From: an uncultured Pelagibacteraceae bacterium
GTDB lineage: Bacteria; Pseudomonadota; Alphaproteobacteria; Pelagibacterales; Pelagibacteraceae
Assembly: GCA_902573235.1 (NCBI GenBank)
Contig: CACGIZ010000002.1
Location: 111,715-175,714 of the forward strand
Length of the DNA stretch: 64,000 nt
Direction: 5' to 3'
Positions 8,876 through 19,098 of the stretch are shown piece by piece; the stretch's first letter is position 1, and each line of letters starts with the position of its first letter. The translations under genes and the position numbers were made by a program. A model generated the notes under the pieces. The model was not told the origin of the DNA. It ran no database searches and saw nothing but the letters and a program-made list of their open reading frames with translations.

Positions 8876-10141
8876 ATGAGTGAACATCAGTATACACCTA
8901 AATCAAAATTTGGAAAATGGTTCAATGACCGTTTACCGCTACTGACACTTGCAAATCATTTAACTGATTATCCAACTCCTAAAAATTTAAACTATTGGTG
9001 GACATTTGGTGGAATACTAACTTTCTGTTTAATTACACAAATAGTAACAGGCTTGGTATTAGCAATGCACTATATTGCACATGCTGACATGGCTTTCGAT
9101 AGTGTTGAACATATAATGAGAGATGTCAACTACGGATGGCTAATAAGATACATTCATGCAAACGGTGCATCTATGTTTTTTTTAGCTGTTTACATTCATA
9201 TATTTAGATCTCTATTTTATGGATCTTATAAAGCTCCAAGGGAAATAATTTGGATCATTGGAATTATAATTTATCTTTTAATGATGGCTGCAGCATTCAT
9301 GGGATATGTTCTTCCATGGGGACAAATGAGTTTCTGGGGAGCAACTGTAATAACAAATTTATTTAGTGCAATACCTCTAGTAGGTGAAGGGATTGTTACT
9401 TGGTTATGGGGAGGTTATTCAGTGGATAATCCAACATTAACAAGATTTTTTACACTACATTATTTAATACCTTTTTTAATTTTAGGTTTAGTTGTTCTTC
9501 ATATTTGGGCATTACATGTTCCTGGTAACAATAACCCTGTGGGAATAGATATACAAAAACCCTCAAAGGATACAGTGCCTTTTCATCCATACATTGTAAT
9601 AAAAGATGGATTTGCATTGTTGATGTTTATGATTGTTTTTGCGTTTTTTGTTTTCTATACGCCAAATATATTAGGTCATGCAGATAATTACATTGAAGCA
9701 AATCCCTTGGTGACACCTGCACATATAGTCCCAGAGTGGTATCTTTTACCTTTTTATGCAATCTTAAGATCTGTTCCTGATAAACTTTTGGGTGTTATTG
9801 CGATGCTTTCAGCAATTTTTATTTTGGCGGCCCTTCCTTGGCTAGATACATCTAAGATAAGATCAGCAGTATTCAGACCTTTATATAGACAATTTTATTG
9901 GATACTTGTTGCTGATGTTTTGATTTTGGGTTATGTCGGAGCAATGCCTGCAGAGGGATTATATTTGTTGATAGCTAGAGTAGCTACTGCATATTATTTT
10001 TTACATTTTTTAGTAGTATTGCCGATTTTAGGTTTCAAAGAAAAAACTTTACCAATACCGCTTAGTATTACTGAACCTATTTTAGGGGGATCTCCTAATT
10101 TAGCTGCAGCAAAAAATAAAGAAAGTTTAAACATTAAGTGA
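8876..10141 (+). CDS. petB: Ubiquinol-cytochrome c reductase, cytochrome b subunit
   Basis: Core membrane subunit of the bc1 complex with two b haems and both quinone sites. It is 421 aa with about eight hydrophobic helices. Haem-ligand histidines lie in helix B ([20 protein letters not shown]) and helix D ([20 protein letters not shown]), each pair about 13-14 residues apart. The Qo-site PEWY motif appears in [14 protein letters not shown]. Length is that of a full-length b subunit rather than a split b6/IV pair. Its stop TGA overlaps the GTG start of petC. Confidence 0.98.
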   Translation: MSEHQYTPKSKFGKWFNDRLPLLTLANHLTDYPTPKNLNYWWTFGGILTFCLITQIVTGLVLAMHYIAHADMAFDSVEHIMRDVNYGWLIRYIHANGASMFFLAVYIHIFRSLFYGSYKAPREIIWIIGIIIYLLMMAAAFMGYVLPWGQMSFWGATVITNLFSAIPLVGEGIVTWLWGGYSVDNPTLTRFFTLHYLIPFLILGLVVLHIWALHVPGNNNPVGIDIQKPSKDTVPFHPYIVIKDGFALLMFMIVFAFFVFYTPNILGHADNYIEANPLVTPAHIVPEWYLLPFYAILRSVPDKLLGVIAMLSAIFILAALPWLDTSKIRSAVFRPLYRQFYWILVADVLILGYVGAMPAEGLYLLIARVATAYYFLHFLVVLPILGFKEKTLPIPLSITEPILGGSPNLAAAKNKESLNIK

Positions 10142-10917
10142 AAAATTTTTTAGGAATATTCACCTTAACAGCGCTCCTACTTGGATTTCAATTAAACTCT
10201 TATGCTGCGGAAAAAGTGGAATACTTAAAAACTGATTGGAGTTTTAAAGGTCTTTTTGGAAAATTTGATCGAGCTGCACTACAAAGAGGATATCAGGTTT
10301 ATACTGAAGTATGCTCATCTTGCCATTCCATGAAATATCTTAGTTATAGAAATTTAGCGGAAAAGGGTGGACCTGAATTTTCAGAAGCACAAGCAAAGGC
10401 TATAGCTGCGTCCTTTGAGGTAAAAGACGGCCCGAATGCAGATGGTGATATGTTTACAAGACCAGGAAAATTATCTGATAAATTTGTTATGCCATATGAA
10501 AATGTTAAAGCTGCACAAGCAGCCAATGGTGGTGCTTATCCTCCAGATATGTCAGTTTTAGTAAAAGCTCGAGGGGGAGGAGTAGACTATATTTATTCGC
10601 TCCTTCAAGGGTATGAGGATCCTCCAGCAGGTGTAAAGTTAGATGAGGGTGTTTATTACAACAAGTATATGTATGGGAATAAAATTAAAATGTCTAACCA
10701 GCTTTCTGATGGATTGGTTGAATATGGTGATGGAACAAATGCAACTGTCGAACAAATGTCTAAAGACGTAACGACTTTTTTGATGTGGGCGGCGGAGCCT
10801 CATTTAGAGTCACGACATCGAATGGGATTCAAAGCTATAGTGTATTTGATAATTCTCACAATTTTAGTCTATTTTAGTATGAAAAGAATTTGGTCACGTA
10901 TTGAAACGAAAGTTTAA
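10138..10917 (+). CDS. petC: Ubiquinol-cytochrome c reductase, cytochrome c1 subunit
   Basis: Passes electrons from the Rieske centre to soluble cytochrome c. A Sec signal (residues ~1-23, ending LNSYAA) precedes the mature domain. The single haem-c motif is CSSCH, and [20 protein letters not shown] combines the C-terminal region with a membrane anchor. The start is GTG inside GTGA, overlapping the petB stop by four bases, which indicates translational coupling. The last 24 bases overlap the 3' end of ychF on the other strand. Confidence 0.97.
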   Translation: MKNFLGIFTLTALLLGFQLNSYAAEKVEYLKTDWSFKGLFGKFDRAALQRGYQVYTEVCSSCHSMKYLSYRNLAEKGGPEFSEAQAKAIAASFEVKDGPNADGDMFTRPGKLSDKFVMPYENVKAAQAANGGAYPPDMSVLVKARGGGVDYIYSLLQGYEDPPAGVKLDEGVYYNKYMYGNKIKMSNQLSDGLVEYGDGTNATVEQMSKDVTTFLMWAAEPHLESRHRMGFKAIVYLIILTILVYFSMKRIWSRIETKV

Positions 10918-11967
10918 AACGTCACCATCTTTTACAATGTAATCTTTACCTTCCAGTCTCATTTTACCATTTGTTTTTGAGTTTAACCAACCATCGTTAC
11001 TAATGAAATCATCATAAGAGACTGTTTCGGCTCTAATAAAACCTTTTTCAAAATCAGAGTGAATTTCACCCGCAGCTTTTGGTGCTGTACAATTTTTTTG
11101 AATAGTCCATGCTCTTGTTTCCTCTGGTCCTGAGGTAAAAAAAGTATCTAACTCAAGAATTTTATAACCATTTTGAATTAGTAAATTTAATCCAGTTTCT
11201 TTTAAATCAATCATGTCCATATAATTTTTCTTTTCATTAGTATCCAATTCATTTATTTGATTTTCGATATCTGCTGAAACAATTAAGGTGTTATCATCAC
11301 CATATTTATCTAAGAATTTTTTAGTATAATCGTTTCCTTTTTGAATACTCTGTTCATCAACATTACAAACAAATATTTTAGGTTTTAGAGATAATAATCC
11401 GCTCTGATTAAGCAATTTCTTTTCAAATTTAGATTTTAGAATAGAAATATCTTTATCTTGATTGATACAATCCAATGCCATTTCAAGAATTTTTAATTGT
11501 TCTTCATCAACATTCTTTTTATTGCTTTTTTCAAGTCTCTTTTGAATTGACTCTAGATCAGCTAGCATCATTTCTGTTTCAATAATTTCAAGGTCTCTAA
11601 TTGGATCAACAGTAGGGTTTACGTTTTGAATATCGTCAGAGTCAAAACACCTTATCATATGTATTATTGCATCAACTTCTCTAATATGTGATAAAAATTT
11701 ATTTCCTAAACCTTCTCCTTTAGATGCTCCTTTTACTAAACCTGCAATATCTACAAAAGAAATAGTTGTATTAATAATTTTTTTTGACTTTGAAATTTTT
11801 GCTAGATTTTCTAATCTTTCATCTGGAACTGGGACGACACCTATATTTGGATCAATAGTACAAAATGGAAAGTTAGCAGCCTGAGCTTTGCTAGAGTTTG
11901 TTAAAGCATTAAAAAGAGTAGACTTACCAACATTTGGTAATCCAACTATTCCACATTTAAAACTCAT
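10894..11967 (-). CDS. ychF: Redox-regulated ribosome-binding ATPase YchF (Obg family)
   Basis: Universally conserved Obg-family P-loop ATPase that binds ribosomes. GIVGLPNVGKSTLFNAL is the P-loop at the N-terminus, FVDIAGLVKGASKGEGLG is G3 with the switch region, and a coiled-coil insert separates the nucleotide site from the C-terminal TGS domain (TSGPEETRAWTIQKN to the end). At 357 aa it is complete. Its 3' end overlaps petC by 24 bases, so the two convergent transcripts must be antisense to each other there. The start directly abuts pth. Confidence 0.97.
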   Translation of the reverse strand: MSFKCGIVGLPNVGKSTLFNALTNSSKAQAANFPFCTIDPNIGVVPVPDERLENLAKISKSKKIINTTISFVDIAGLVKGASKGEGLGNKFLSHIREVDAIIHMIRCFDSDDIQNVNPTVDPIRDLEIIETEMMLADLESIQKRLEKSNKKNVDEEQLKILEMALDCINQDKDISILKSKFEKKLLNQSGLLSLKPKIFVCNVDEQSIQKGNDYTKKFLDKYGDDNTLIVSADIENQINELDTNEKKNYMDMIDLKETGLNLLIQNGYKILELDTFFTSGPEETRAWTIQKNCTAPKAAGEIHSDFEKGFIRAETVSYDDFISNDGWLNSKTNGKMRLEGKDYIVKDGDVLNFRFNT

Positions 11968-12527
11968 TATTTATTATTTACAGTGCTAGAAAATAGATCT
12001 AATTTTTTTTCTATTAAAATAGACATTGAGTCTGTTATATTTTTTGTAATCTTTTCAATGCTTAAAAACTCTTCCTCATCAAAATTTTGTAGAACATAGT
12101 CTGCAACTTCAATGTCTCCTTTTGGCTTTCCTATTCCTATCCTTACTCTAGAATAGTCTTTGCCAATAAACTTATCTATAGATGCTATACCGTTGTGACC
12201 TGCATCAGATCCACCGAATTTGGCTTTAATCTTTCCAAACTCTATATCCAAATCATCATGAAAAACTATTACATCTTCAGCATCAATTTTGAAATATTCA
12301 ATTAATTCTCTAATACAAATCCCTGAGTTATTCATAAATGTTAAAGGTTTAATTGCATAGATTTTTTTATCCGCAATATTTCCAGTCGTTAAAAGTCCTT
12401 TAAATTTAGGTTTTTGTTTTGAAAGGTTAAATTTTTTATTGATTGAGTCAATAATTTTAAACCCAACATTATGACGATTGTTTTCACTATCTGGGGTTGG
12501 ATTGCCTAATCCTACAAATAAAAGCAT
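11967..12527 (-). CDS. pth: Peptidyl-tRNA hydrolase
   Basis: Frees tRNA from peptidyl-tRNA that has dropped off the ribosome. The protein begins LLFVGLGNPTPDSENNRHNVG, containing the catalytic histidine, and has the binding stretch TFMNNSG, FHDDLD and FGGSDAGHNGIASI, all diagnostic. Length (186 aa) is typical. Order rplY-pth-ychF on one strand is common in proteobacteria and indicates co-transcription; its stop overlaps the ychF start by one base. Confidence 0.97.
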   Translation of the reverse strand: MLLFVGLGNPTPDSENNRHNVGFKIIDSINKKFNLSKQKPKFKGLLTTGNIADKKIYAIKPLTFMNNSGICIRELIEYFKIDAEDVIVFHDDLDIEFGKIKAKFGGSDAGHNGIASIDKFIGKDYSRVRIGIGKPKGDIEVADYVLQNFDEEEFLSIEKITKNITDSMSILIEKKLDLFSSTVNNK

Positions 12528-12560
12528 AAGTAAATGAAATTAGATTTTCAATTGGATAGA

Positions 12561-13298
12561 TTATTTTTTTTCTTCAGCTGGTTTCTTGTCTGGAGATTTT
12601 TTTTCATCACCTTCTTTTTTATCACCCTTGGTTGCCTCAGATGGTGCTTTATCTCCATCAGCTGCTGAGGCTTCTGCTCCTTCTGCTCCCTCTTCACCTT
12701 CAGTTGCCTCAGCCTCTGCAGGTTTTTCAGGTTCTTTCATAACAGTTGGAGCTGCTAAGGTAGCAATAACAAAGTCTCTTCCTTGAATAGTTGGTGTTAC
12801 TTCAGGATCTAATTTGACTGATGAAATTTTGAAACTTTCTCCAATATCTATACCATCAAGGTCCAGTGTTAAATTTTCAGGGATTTTTTCACTAGGACAT
12901 TTTAATTCGACTTTTCTTCTAACAATATTTAAAACACCACCTCTTTTTAAACCTGGTGATTTCTCCTGATTAATAAAGTTTACTGGGACTTCAATTTTAA
13001 TTTTGACACCTGGTAGTACTCTCAAAAAATCAACATGGGTAGGTTCATCACTCAAGATGTGATACTTAATTTCTCTAGGTAAAACATTCTGAGGTTTTCC
13101 AGCAATATTTAAAGTGATGATGTTGGATAAAAAATTTTCTTTTTCGATAAGCATTTTAAGAGATTTTTTTGAGATTGAGATTTTTTGATTTTGATCTTTT
13201 CCACCATATATGATTGCAGGAACATTGCCATTATTTCTAAGAGCATTTAATTGTCCTTTGGTAGAATTTTCTCTAATGTTTGCATCTAAAGAATTCAT
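12561..13298 (-). CDS. rplY: 50S ribosomal protein L25 (CTC-type, long form)
   Basis: Binds 5S rRNA. The first ~95 residues are the L25 fold (RENSTKGQLNALRNNGNVPAIIYG), followed by the CTC beta domain (VPVNFINQEKSPGLKRGGVL, TLDLDGIDIGESFKIS). The last ~60 residues are an unusual low-complexity tail of Ala, Glu, Gly, Lys, Asp and Pro, whose DNA is noticeably richer in G+C than the surroundings. Such tails occur in alphaproteobacterial L25 proteins and are probably disordered. It is 245 aa in total. Confidence 0.95.
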   Translation of the reverse strand: MNSLDANIRENSTKGQLNALRNNGNVPAIIYGGKDQNQKISISKKSLKMLIEKENFLSNIITLNIAGKPQNVLPREIKYHILSDEPTHVDFLRVLPGVKIKIEVPVNFINQEKSPGLKRGGVLNIVRRKVELKCPSEKIPENLTLDLDGIDIGESFKISSVKLDPEVTPTIQGRDFVIATLAAPTVMKEPEKPAEAEATEGEEGAEGAEASAADGDKAPSEATKGDKKEGDEKKSPDKKPAEEKK

Positions 13299-13340
13299 AA
13301 AACAAAGTTTTTTAACCCATGTTTGTAAATAATCAAGCGA

Positions 13341-14273
13341 TTATTTAAATAAATCTGATACTGACGTTGAATTTGATATTCTTTTAATCGCTTCAGCCAT
13401 AAGTGCTGAAATTGATAAAACCTCTATATTTTTAACATTTTTAGTTTTTGAAATATTATCAATGGTGTCTGTGATAACCAAATTTTTTATTACTGAATTT
13501 TTAATTCTTTTAACAGCATCTCCGCTTAAAACTCCATGAGTAATATAAACATACACTTCTTTTGCACCTCGTTGTTTTAATGCTTTAGCTGCATTGACGA
13601 TAGTACCGCCTGAATCAATGATATCATCTACAATTATACAAGTGTGATTCTTTACATCACCAATTACATTCATCACTTGTGATTGTCCTGGCTTGGGTCT
13701 TCTTTTATCAACTATTGCAAGACCCACTCCCAGTAGTTTTCCAAGTGCTCTCGCTCTTTCTGTTCCTCCCACATCTGGAGCTATACAAACGATTTTTTTA
13801 CTTTTAATCTTTTTTCTTGCGTGTCTTGCAAAGATTGGTGTAGCAAAAAGGTTATCAACTGGGATATCAAAAAAACCTTGAATTTGTCCTGCATGCAAAT
13901 CAACTGTTACAACTCTATCAGCTCCAGCTTTTGTTATTAAATTTGAAACTAATTTTGCTGAGATAGATGTTCTTGGAACAACTTTTCTATCTTGTCTAGC
14001 ATAACCAAAATATGGGATAACGGCAGTAATGTTTTTAGCAGACGATCTTTTTAATGCATCTATGCAAAGCAAAAGCTCCATTAAATTATCATTAGCAGGA
14101 GATGAAATGGATTGAACAATAAAAATACTATTTCCTCTTATATTTTCATTTATTTCAACATAGATTTCTCCATCTGCAAATTTTCTAATACTTGAATTGA
14201 CGAGTTTCGTTTTTAAATATTTTGCAATATTTTTACTTAAAACTTTATTACTATTTCCTGTTAATAATTTCAT
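13341..14273 (-). CDS. prs: Ribose-phosphate pyrophosphokinase (PRPP synthetase)
   Basis: Makes phosphoribosyl pyrophosphate from ribose-5-phosphate and ATP for nucleotide, histidine and tryptophan synthesis. Seen: the N-terminal [16 protein letters not shown], the ATP-binding flexible loop [30 protein letters not shown], and the PRPP-binding loop [13 protein letters not shown]. At 310 aa the class I length is complete. It lies between pgeF and rplY in a long minus-strand run with small gaps. Confidence 0.97.
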   Translation of the reverse strand: MKLLTGNSNKVLSKNIAKYLKTKLVNSSIRKFADGEIYVEINENIRGNSIFIVQSISSPANDNLMELLLCIDALKRSSAKNITAVIPYFGYARQDRKVVPRTSISAKLVSNLITKAGADRVVTVDLHAGQIQGFFDIPVDNLFATPIFARHARKKIKSKKIVCIAPDVGGTERARALGKLLGVGLAIVDKRRPKPGQSQVMNVIGDVKNHTCIIVDDIIDSGGTIVNAAKALKQRGAKEVYVYITHGVLSGDAVKRIKNSVIKNLVITDTIDNISKTKNVKNIEVLSISALMAEAIKRISNSTSVSDLFK

Positions 14274-14281
14274 TGAAAAGT

Positions 14282-15043
14282 TTAATTAATCATAATTATT
14301 GAAATATTTCTACCATAATCATCATGTTTTAGTTTTAAAGATCTTCTTGCACTAAAGAAATTATTTTTTTCATTAAATGTATCAATTTTAATAACATCAA
14401 TTTTACTTAATTTACAGGATTTAAGTTGAAATTTAACATAACTCAATAAATCGAAGTAAATGATTTGATTTTTAATCTTAAAAAACATTTTATTTTTTTT
14501 GTTCTTTTTTATAAATTTTTTTTTGAAATCCTCCTTTACATTGTAGCTATTTTGGGAAATACACGGACCTATTGCTACAATGATATCTTCAGGTTTACAT
14601 TTATTCTTTAACATAAAAGATACCACCTTTTTTATTATACCTTTGAAAGCGCCTTTCCACCCTGCATGAATGACAGCTATAACATTTTTTTTATTGTCAT
14701 ATAATAACAATGGAACACAATCAGCAGTCAAAACTGCTATAGGGAATCTTCTTAAATTTGTAATTATCGCATCTGCCTTGATTTTAGTTTTTTTAAATTT
14801 GAAATTTTTGTCAATATAAACAAATTTACTACTATGTACCTGATGTACTAAAAAAATATTTTTAGAATTTTTACTAATTTTATTTTTGGCGATTTTTAAG
14901 TTTTTTTTAATCAAACTTTTTTTATCATTGGAGCCAAGTCCACAATTCAAACTTTTATAAATACCTTTTGATGTACCTCCATTTTTATTGAAAAAACCGT
15001 GACTTATATTATTTTGTAATGATAATTTTTTAGATTTAATCAA
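14282..15043 (-). CDS. pgeF: Multicopper-oxidase-fold protein PgeF/YfiH
   Basis: Member of the YfiH/DUF152 (Cu-oxidase_4) family. E. coli PgeF edits wrongly made peptidoglycan precursors, and relatives are purine nucleoside-processing zinc enzymes. Metal-site residues are visible: a histidine in [11 protein letters not shown], the cysteine of [13 protein letters not shown] and the histidine of [25 protein letters not shown] at the end is typical. No ATG is available: the only start before the upstream in-frame stop is the TTG at 15043, one base after the midA stop. It follows lgt-midA, the usual alphaproteobacterial neighbourhood. Confidence 0.9.
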   Translation of the reverse strand: MIKSKKLSLQNNISHGFFNKNGGTSKGIYKSLNCGLGSNDKKSLIKKNLKIAKNKISKNSKNIFLVHQVHSSKFVYIDKNFKFKKTKIKADAIITNLRRFPIAVLTADCVPLLLYDNKKNVIAVIHAGWKGAFKGIIKKVVSFMLKNKCKPEDIIVAIGPCISQNSYNVKEDFKKKFIKKNKKNKMFFKIKNQIIYFDLLSYVKFQLKSCKLSKIDVIKIDTFNEKNNFFSARRSLKLKHDDYGRNISIIMIN

Positions 15044-15044
15044 T

Positions 15045-16091
15045 TTAAAACCCTAATTGAAATTTATTTTTTTTATTTTTGATGAACATGACTTTAAAAA
15101 GATTGCCCATTTCTTTTTTATCTATCAATCGTTTTAAGCGATAATAAATATCTGCTTTTCTCAAAAAATTTAAATTTTTTGATATAATTTCCGCTCTTTC
15201 TTTGATACCAATTCTTGTTAAAAATTCTTTTTGAGTTGTCAAATTTACTTCTAAATTTCTTAAACGTTTTGTAAAATTTTTATAAACTTCAAAATTAATA
15301 TTATGAGTAATATCTACATTACTAATATTATCTAAAATATTGGCAAATTTATGGTCTTTATAACCTTTTAACGTATTTTTCATTTTTTTTTCTAGGTATC
15401 CATAGTCAATCAATAATAATCCACCAGAATTTTTTTTAATTATTCTCGACAAATCTTTGATATAGCGAAAACCTTGCTCTGAATACTCAATGAAATCTTG
15501 GTTTTTAGATATCATGTATCCAAAATTTTTATCAACATTTTTAATATTTGTTTTTTTATAAAAATAAAAAGGTTTTTTTTTATTATCAAGATTTACAAAT
15601 TTCTCAAACCATAAGTTATTTTCTTTTTTAAACTGCCTTATGGGTAAAGCATCAAAAAACTCATTAGCCAAAAATATACTAGGAATTTTTTTGATTTTAT
15701 TTAACTTTGAAATCCAAATTATTTTTTTTTTTCCTAATTTTCTTTTCTGAATTTTAATTAATCTTGGGCTTTTTTCGTGAATAATAAAATTACAAGAGTT
15801 TAAAATAAAGGGAAAATTCTGAAAACTTTCTATCAAAATTTTCATCATTTCACCGTTACCTGCTCCAAGTTCAATTAAATTAAATTTTTTTGGTGACCCC
15901 AAACTTTGCCAAAAACTTATGATCCAAATTGCTATCATTTCAGAAAAAAGTCTTGAAATATTTGGTGCAGTTACAAAATCTCCTTTAGCTCCGAAAGGAT
16001 TTCCTTTCATATAATAACCAAACTTTTTGTTATAAAGACAAAAATCTATAAATTTATCCAATGAAAGATTAATTTTTTTTTTTGTTTTCAT
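15045..16091 (-). CDS. MidA/NDUFAF7-family SAM-dependent methyltransferase
   Basis: Related to mitochondrial NDUFAF7 (MidA), which methylates an arginine of a complex I subunit; the bacterial substrate is not established. Visible are YYMKGNPFGAKGDFVTAPNISRLFSEMIA, the conserved entry segment, then the S-adenosylmethionine loop LIELGAGNGEMMK and LLIDYGYLE. At 348 aa it is close to the family length. It overlaps the end of lgt by 23 bases in another frame and is followed one base later by pgeF. Confidence 0.9.
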   Translation of the reverse strand: MKTKKKINLSLDKFIDFCLYNKKFGYYMKGNPFGAKGDFVTAPNISRLFSEMIAIWIISFWQSLGSPKKFNLIELGAGNGEMMKILIESFQNFPFILNSCNFIIHEKSPRLIKIQKRKLGKKKIIWISKLNKIKKIPSIFLANEFFDALPIRQFKKENNLWFEKFVNLDNKKKPFYFYKKTNIKNVDKNFGYMISKNQDFIEYSEQGFRYIKDLSRIIKKNSGGLLLIDYGYLEKKMKNTLKGYKDHKFANILDNISNVDITHNINFEVYKNFTKRLRNLEVNLTTQKEFLTRIGIKERAEIISKNLNFLRKADIYYRLKRLIDKKEMGNLFKVMFIKNKKNKFQLGF

Positions 16092-16851
16092 ATTTAGCTA
16101 CAATTAAATAACTTCCAAATAATAAGAAAACAACGCTGATGATTTGCCCCATCGTTAAATTGAAAATCATATATCCCAATTGTTCATCAGGTACTCTTAA
16201 AAACTCAATAAAGAATCTAAAACTTGAATAGAAAATTAAAAACAAACCAGAGATCAAACCTGGAGCTTTCATAAATCCTCTTTTCCAAAAATAAATTAAA
16301 ATTATGAATAAGACAAACCCTTCAAAAAAAGCTTCGTATAATTGTGTTGGATGTCTATAAAGATCATCAATACTGGTAAATTTAACACCCCATGGAACTT
16401 TAGTTTCAATTCCGTATAGCTCTGAATTAATAAAGTTTGCAATTCTTCCAAAAAATATTCCTATTGGAGCAGTAATAGAAACAATATCTAAATAATTAAA
16501 AAAGTTTTGGTCATTCTTTTTAGCAAATAAAATACTTGCAATTATAACTCCAAGCAACCCACCATGAAATGACATACCTCCCTGCCAAATTTTAAAAATA
16601 TCAATTAAATTATTTATGTAGTAATTAAAATTATAAAAAAGTACATAACCAATTCTACCACCAATAATTATACCAATTATCAAATATGATATATAATCAT
16701 CAAATTTATTCCTGATACTTTCATTATTAATAAAAATTTTTTTAGCGAAAAACCAACCAAGTAGAATTCCTACTATATAAGATAATGAATACCATCTTAA
16801 TTCCAGTGATAATATCTGAATTGCTACTGGGTCAAAATTATTAATGAACAT
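16069..16851 (-). CDS. lgt: Prolipoprotein diacylglyceryl transferase
   Basis: Inner-membrane enzyme that attaches diacylglycerol to the lipobox cysteine of prolipoproteins, the first step of lipoprotein maturation. About seven hydrophobic segments are visible. MSFHGGLLGVI and the signature GRIANFINSELYG carry the essential His, Arg, Asn and Glu, and the C-terminal FYSSFRFFIEFLRVPDEQLGY is conserved. It is 260 aa, starting 49 bp from divergent ubiK. Confidence 0.96.
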   Translation of the reverse strand: MFINNFDPVAIQILSLELRWYSLSYIVGILLGWFFAKKIFINNESIRNKFDDYISYLIIGIIIGGRIGYVLFYNFNYYINNLIDIFKIWQGGMSFHGGLLGVIIASILFAKKNDQNFFNYLDIVSITAPIGIFFGRIANFINSELYGIETKVPWGVKFTSIDDLYRHPTQLYEAFFEGFVLFIILIYFWKRGFMKAPGLISGLFLIFYSSFRFFIEFLRVPDEQLGYMIFNLTMGQIISVVFLLFGSYLIVAKYENKKKN

Positions 16852-16900
16852 TCTAATTATTTATATTAGTTATAAGTATAATAAGTTACTATAAATTTAT

Positions 16901-17143
16901 ATGAAAAATTCAAAATTTGTTATCGATAAGCTTGCAAAGTTATTTGAGCAAGGATTGATCTCTTCAAAAGATATAGCAGCCGAAATAATGGCTATTTTAA
17001 AATCTAAAAGAGATGAAATCGTTTTTAAGATGAAGTTAACGAGTAAAGATGAGTTTGAAGTTCTATCTAAAAGAGTTGAAAATTTAGAAAAAAAAATTAA
17101 TCAATTTAAAACTAAAAAAACTAAACGGGCAAAAAAATCTTAA
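16901..17143 (+). CDS. ubiK: UbiK-type accessory factor (BMFP family)
   Basis: A small 80-aa protein with an amphipathic N-terminal helix and a C-terminal coiled coil (FEVLSKRVENLEKKINQF), the layout of UbiK/YqiC proteins. Those help organise the soluble complex for ubiquinone synthesis and bind membranes. Similarity is structural rather than motif-based, so the assignment is moderate. The basic tail (KTKKTKRAKKS) overlaps the 3' end of the histidine-kinase gene by 23 bases on the opposite strand. Confidence 0.75.
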   Translation: MKNSKFVIDKLAKLFEQGLISSKDIAAEIMAILKSKRDEIVFKMKLTSKDEFEVLSKRVENLEKKINQFKTKKTKRAKKS

Positions 17144-18440
17144 CACCTAAACCATTCATAGGTGACTTTTCTAGTCTAATATTTCCACCGTGCGATCTTA
17201 TTATATCAGATGCAATCGACAATCCCAATCCAACACTAGATTTAGAGTCCGCTCTACCTTTGCTGATTTTATAGAAAGGCTTGAATACATTGTCGAATTC
17301 CTTTTCTGGTATACCCGGACCATCATCCTCAACTTTAATAAATAAATTGTCGTTATTTTTATTTAGCTCTATGTTTACTTTAGTTCCATATTTTATTGCA
17401 TTATCTATCAGGTTATTTACGCATCTTTTAATTAAATTTTTTCTTCCATTATAATAAGTTCTTGGCATTAGTTTCATTGATATGTTTTGGTTATTATATT
17501 TTTTGATAATATTATCTATGAGTTCAGTGAGATTAAAAGTTTCATCTTTTTCTTGAAAAGATGATTTTGTAAATTGCAAATACTCGTTAAGCATCTTTTC
17601 CATCTCATTTATATCTTCTCCCAGTTTTTCTGACAATTCTTTATCTTTTATGAAAGCTATTTGTAATTTCATTCTTGTTAAAGGTGTTCTTAAGTCGTGG
17701 CTTATTCCAGAGAGCATTTCAGATCTTTGATTTAAATGTCTTATAATCCTTTTTCTCATTTTATCGAACTCATAGCCTGCCTGTCTGATTTCAGAGGCAC
17801 CTGATGGTTTAAATTCGTCTATTTCTTCTCCTTTGCCAAATTTCTCTGCTGCTCTTGCAAGATTTGTAATTGGTCTTGTTTGATTTTTTAAAAAAATTAA
17901 TGATATTAAAATCATTATTAGTGCTGGTACAGTTATCCATAAAGCAAATATTCTTGCAGATTCAGTAGTAACTCTATCTTTGGGAACTAAGAATTTAAAA
18001 TAACCGTTCTCGTATTTAATTCTTACATCAATCAATTCTTTATAATTAGTAGTATCAAACCAAAAATTATTTTCATTAAATCTTGATTTAAGCTCTCTTC
18101 TTAAAGTTCTATCAATTGGACTAAACCATCTTTCATTAAAATTATAATTAAAATTTTTATCCTCAACAAATTCAAAATTTAAATCTTGATAAAGAGAAAA
18201 AAGATTAGCTACCTCTTCTTTGTTATAATTTTCATTATTATAAACTTCTAAAAAAGTACTTATTTCATTTACAAGTGCTCTGGTCATACCTTTGGTTGTT
18301 TTTATCCAAAGACTGTCAAAAAAAACTATTGTTATTACGAGTTGCAAAACCAATACAGGTACCGCTACAATTAATAAAGCTCTATAAAATAAACTTTTTG
18401 GAAGTATATTTTTTAAAAATTTACTTAATCCATAAAACAT
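17121..18440 (-). CDS. EnvZ-like sensor histidine kinase
   Basis: Inner-membrane sensor that phosphorylates the adjacent response regulator. Two hydrophobic helices (about residues 19-41 and 163-184) flank a ~120-residue periplasmic domain. A HAMP linker, the H-box LSGISHDLRTPLTRMK (phospho-His ~248), the N-box CVNNLIDNAIKYG and the ATP-lid glycines DDGPGIP and GLGLSIA follow. The start is placed at the ATG at 18440; an upstream TTG (18494) would extend it further into the regulator gene. The overlap with that gene is 20 bases, indicating translational coupling. The signal sensed is unknown. Confidence 0.92.
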   Translation of the reverse strand: MFYGLSKFLKNILPKSLFYRALLIVAVPVLVLQLVITIVFFDSLWIKTTKGMTRALVNEISTFLEVYNNENYNKEEVANLFSLYQDLNFEFVEDKNFNYNFNERWFSPIDRTLRRELKSRFNENNFWFDTTNYKELIDVRIKYENGYFKFLVPKDRVTTESARIFALWITVPALIMILISLIFLKNQTRPITNLARAAEKFGKGEEIDEFKPSGASEIRQAGYEFDKMRKRIIRHLNQRSEMLSGISHDLRTPLTRMKLQIAFIKDKELSEKLGEDINEMEKMLNEYLQFTKSSFQEKDETFNLTELIDNIIKKYNNQNISMKLMPRTYYNGRKNLIKRCVNNLIDNAIKYGTKVNIELNKNNDNLFIKVEDDGPGIPEKEFDNVFKPFYKISKGRADSKSSVGLGLSIASDIIRSHGGNIRLEKSPMNGLGVKIFLPV

Positions 18441-19098
18441 ATCCTGCACCTCTAATAGTTTGTAAAAATTTAGGATTTTTTGGATCCTTTTCAATTTTTT
18501 TTCTTAATCTTGTGATTATTACATCTATAGATCTTTCTTTATCTAAATTTATTAAAAAACCAATATCTTCCCTTGAAAAAGTTTTTCCAGGATTATTAAT
18601 CATTTTTTCTAAAATTACTTTTTCAGTATTATTAATTTTATATTCCTTTTTTTGATTTGAAATTAAAAGTTTATTAAGATCAATCATTATATCGCTAAAT
18701 TCGATTACTCTTTTCTGATCAATTTTTTTTGTTTTTTCTAATATATTCTTTATTCTAAGTATAAGTTCTTTTGGTTCAAAAGGTTTAGGAAGATAATCAT
18801 CAGCTCCTATTTCCAATCCTTCAATTCTTTCGGTGGGTTCACCTTTTGCTGTAAGAAGAATTATTGGAGTTTCTAAATTTTTTTTATTTTCTTTTATAAA
18901 TTCTAAGCCACTTTTTCCTGGCATCATTATATCTAAAATGATTAAATCAAATTCGATTATTTCTATTTTTTTAGATGCATTTTCTGCGCTATCTGCAGTT
19001 GAAACTAAAAAATTATTTTCATTAAGATATTTTTTTACTAATGATCGTATGCCTTCATCATCATCAACAACTAATATATGTGCTATAAAATTATCCAT
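18421..19098 (-). CDS. OmpR-family response regulator
   Basis: A 225-aa DNA-binding regulator. The receiver domain has the acidic pocket VVDDDEG, phospho-acceptor Asp in LIILDIMMPG, the switch Thr in ILLTAKG and the Lys in YLPKPFEP. The C-terminal winged helix ends RSIDVIITRLRKKIE...IRGAGYVL. It sits between a MarR gene and an EnvZ-like kinase. In Rhodobacter capsulatus a MarR/OmpR-type pair, petP-petR, is required for cytochrome bc1 expression, and this trio looks like the equivalent; that link is inference. Confidence 0.94.
   Translation of the reverse strand: MDNFIAHILVVDDDEGIRSLVKKYLNENNFLVSTADSAENASKKIEIIEFDLIILDIMMPGKSGLEFIKENKKNLETPIILLTAKGEPTERIEGLEIGADDYLPKPFEPKELILRIKNILEKTKKIDQKRVIEFSDIMIDLNKLLISNQKKEYKINNTEKVILEKMINNPGKTFSREDIGFLINLDKERSIDVIITRLRKKIEKDPKNPKFLQTIRGAGYVLWIK

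Noticed and set aside
12586..12786. Serine/alanine-rich open frame on the plus strand
   Set aside because: It is the antisense of the low-complexity L25 tail; codon bias makes the reverse strand stop-free.
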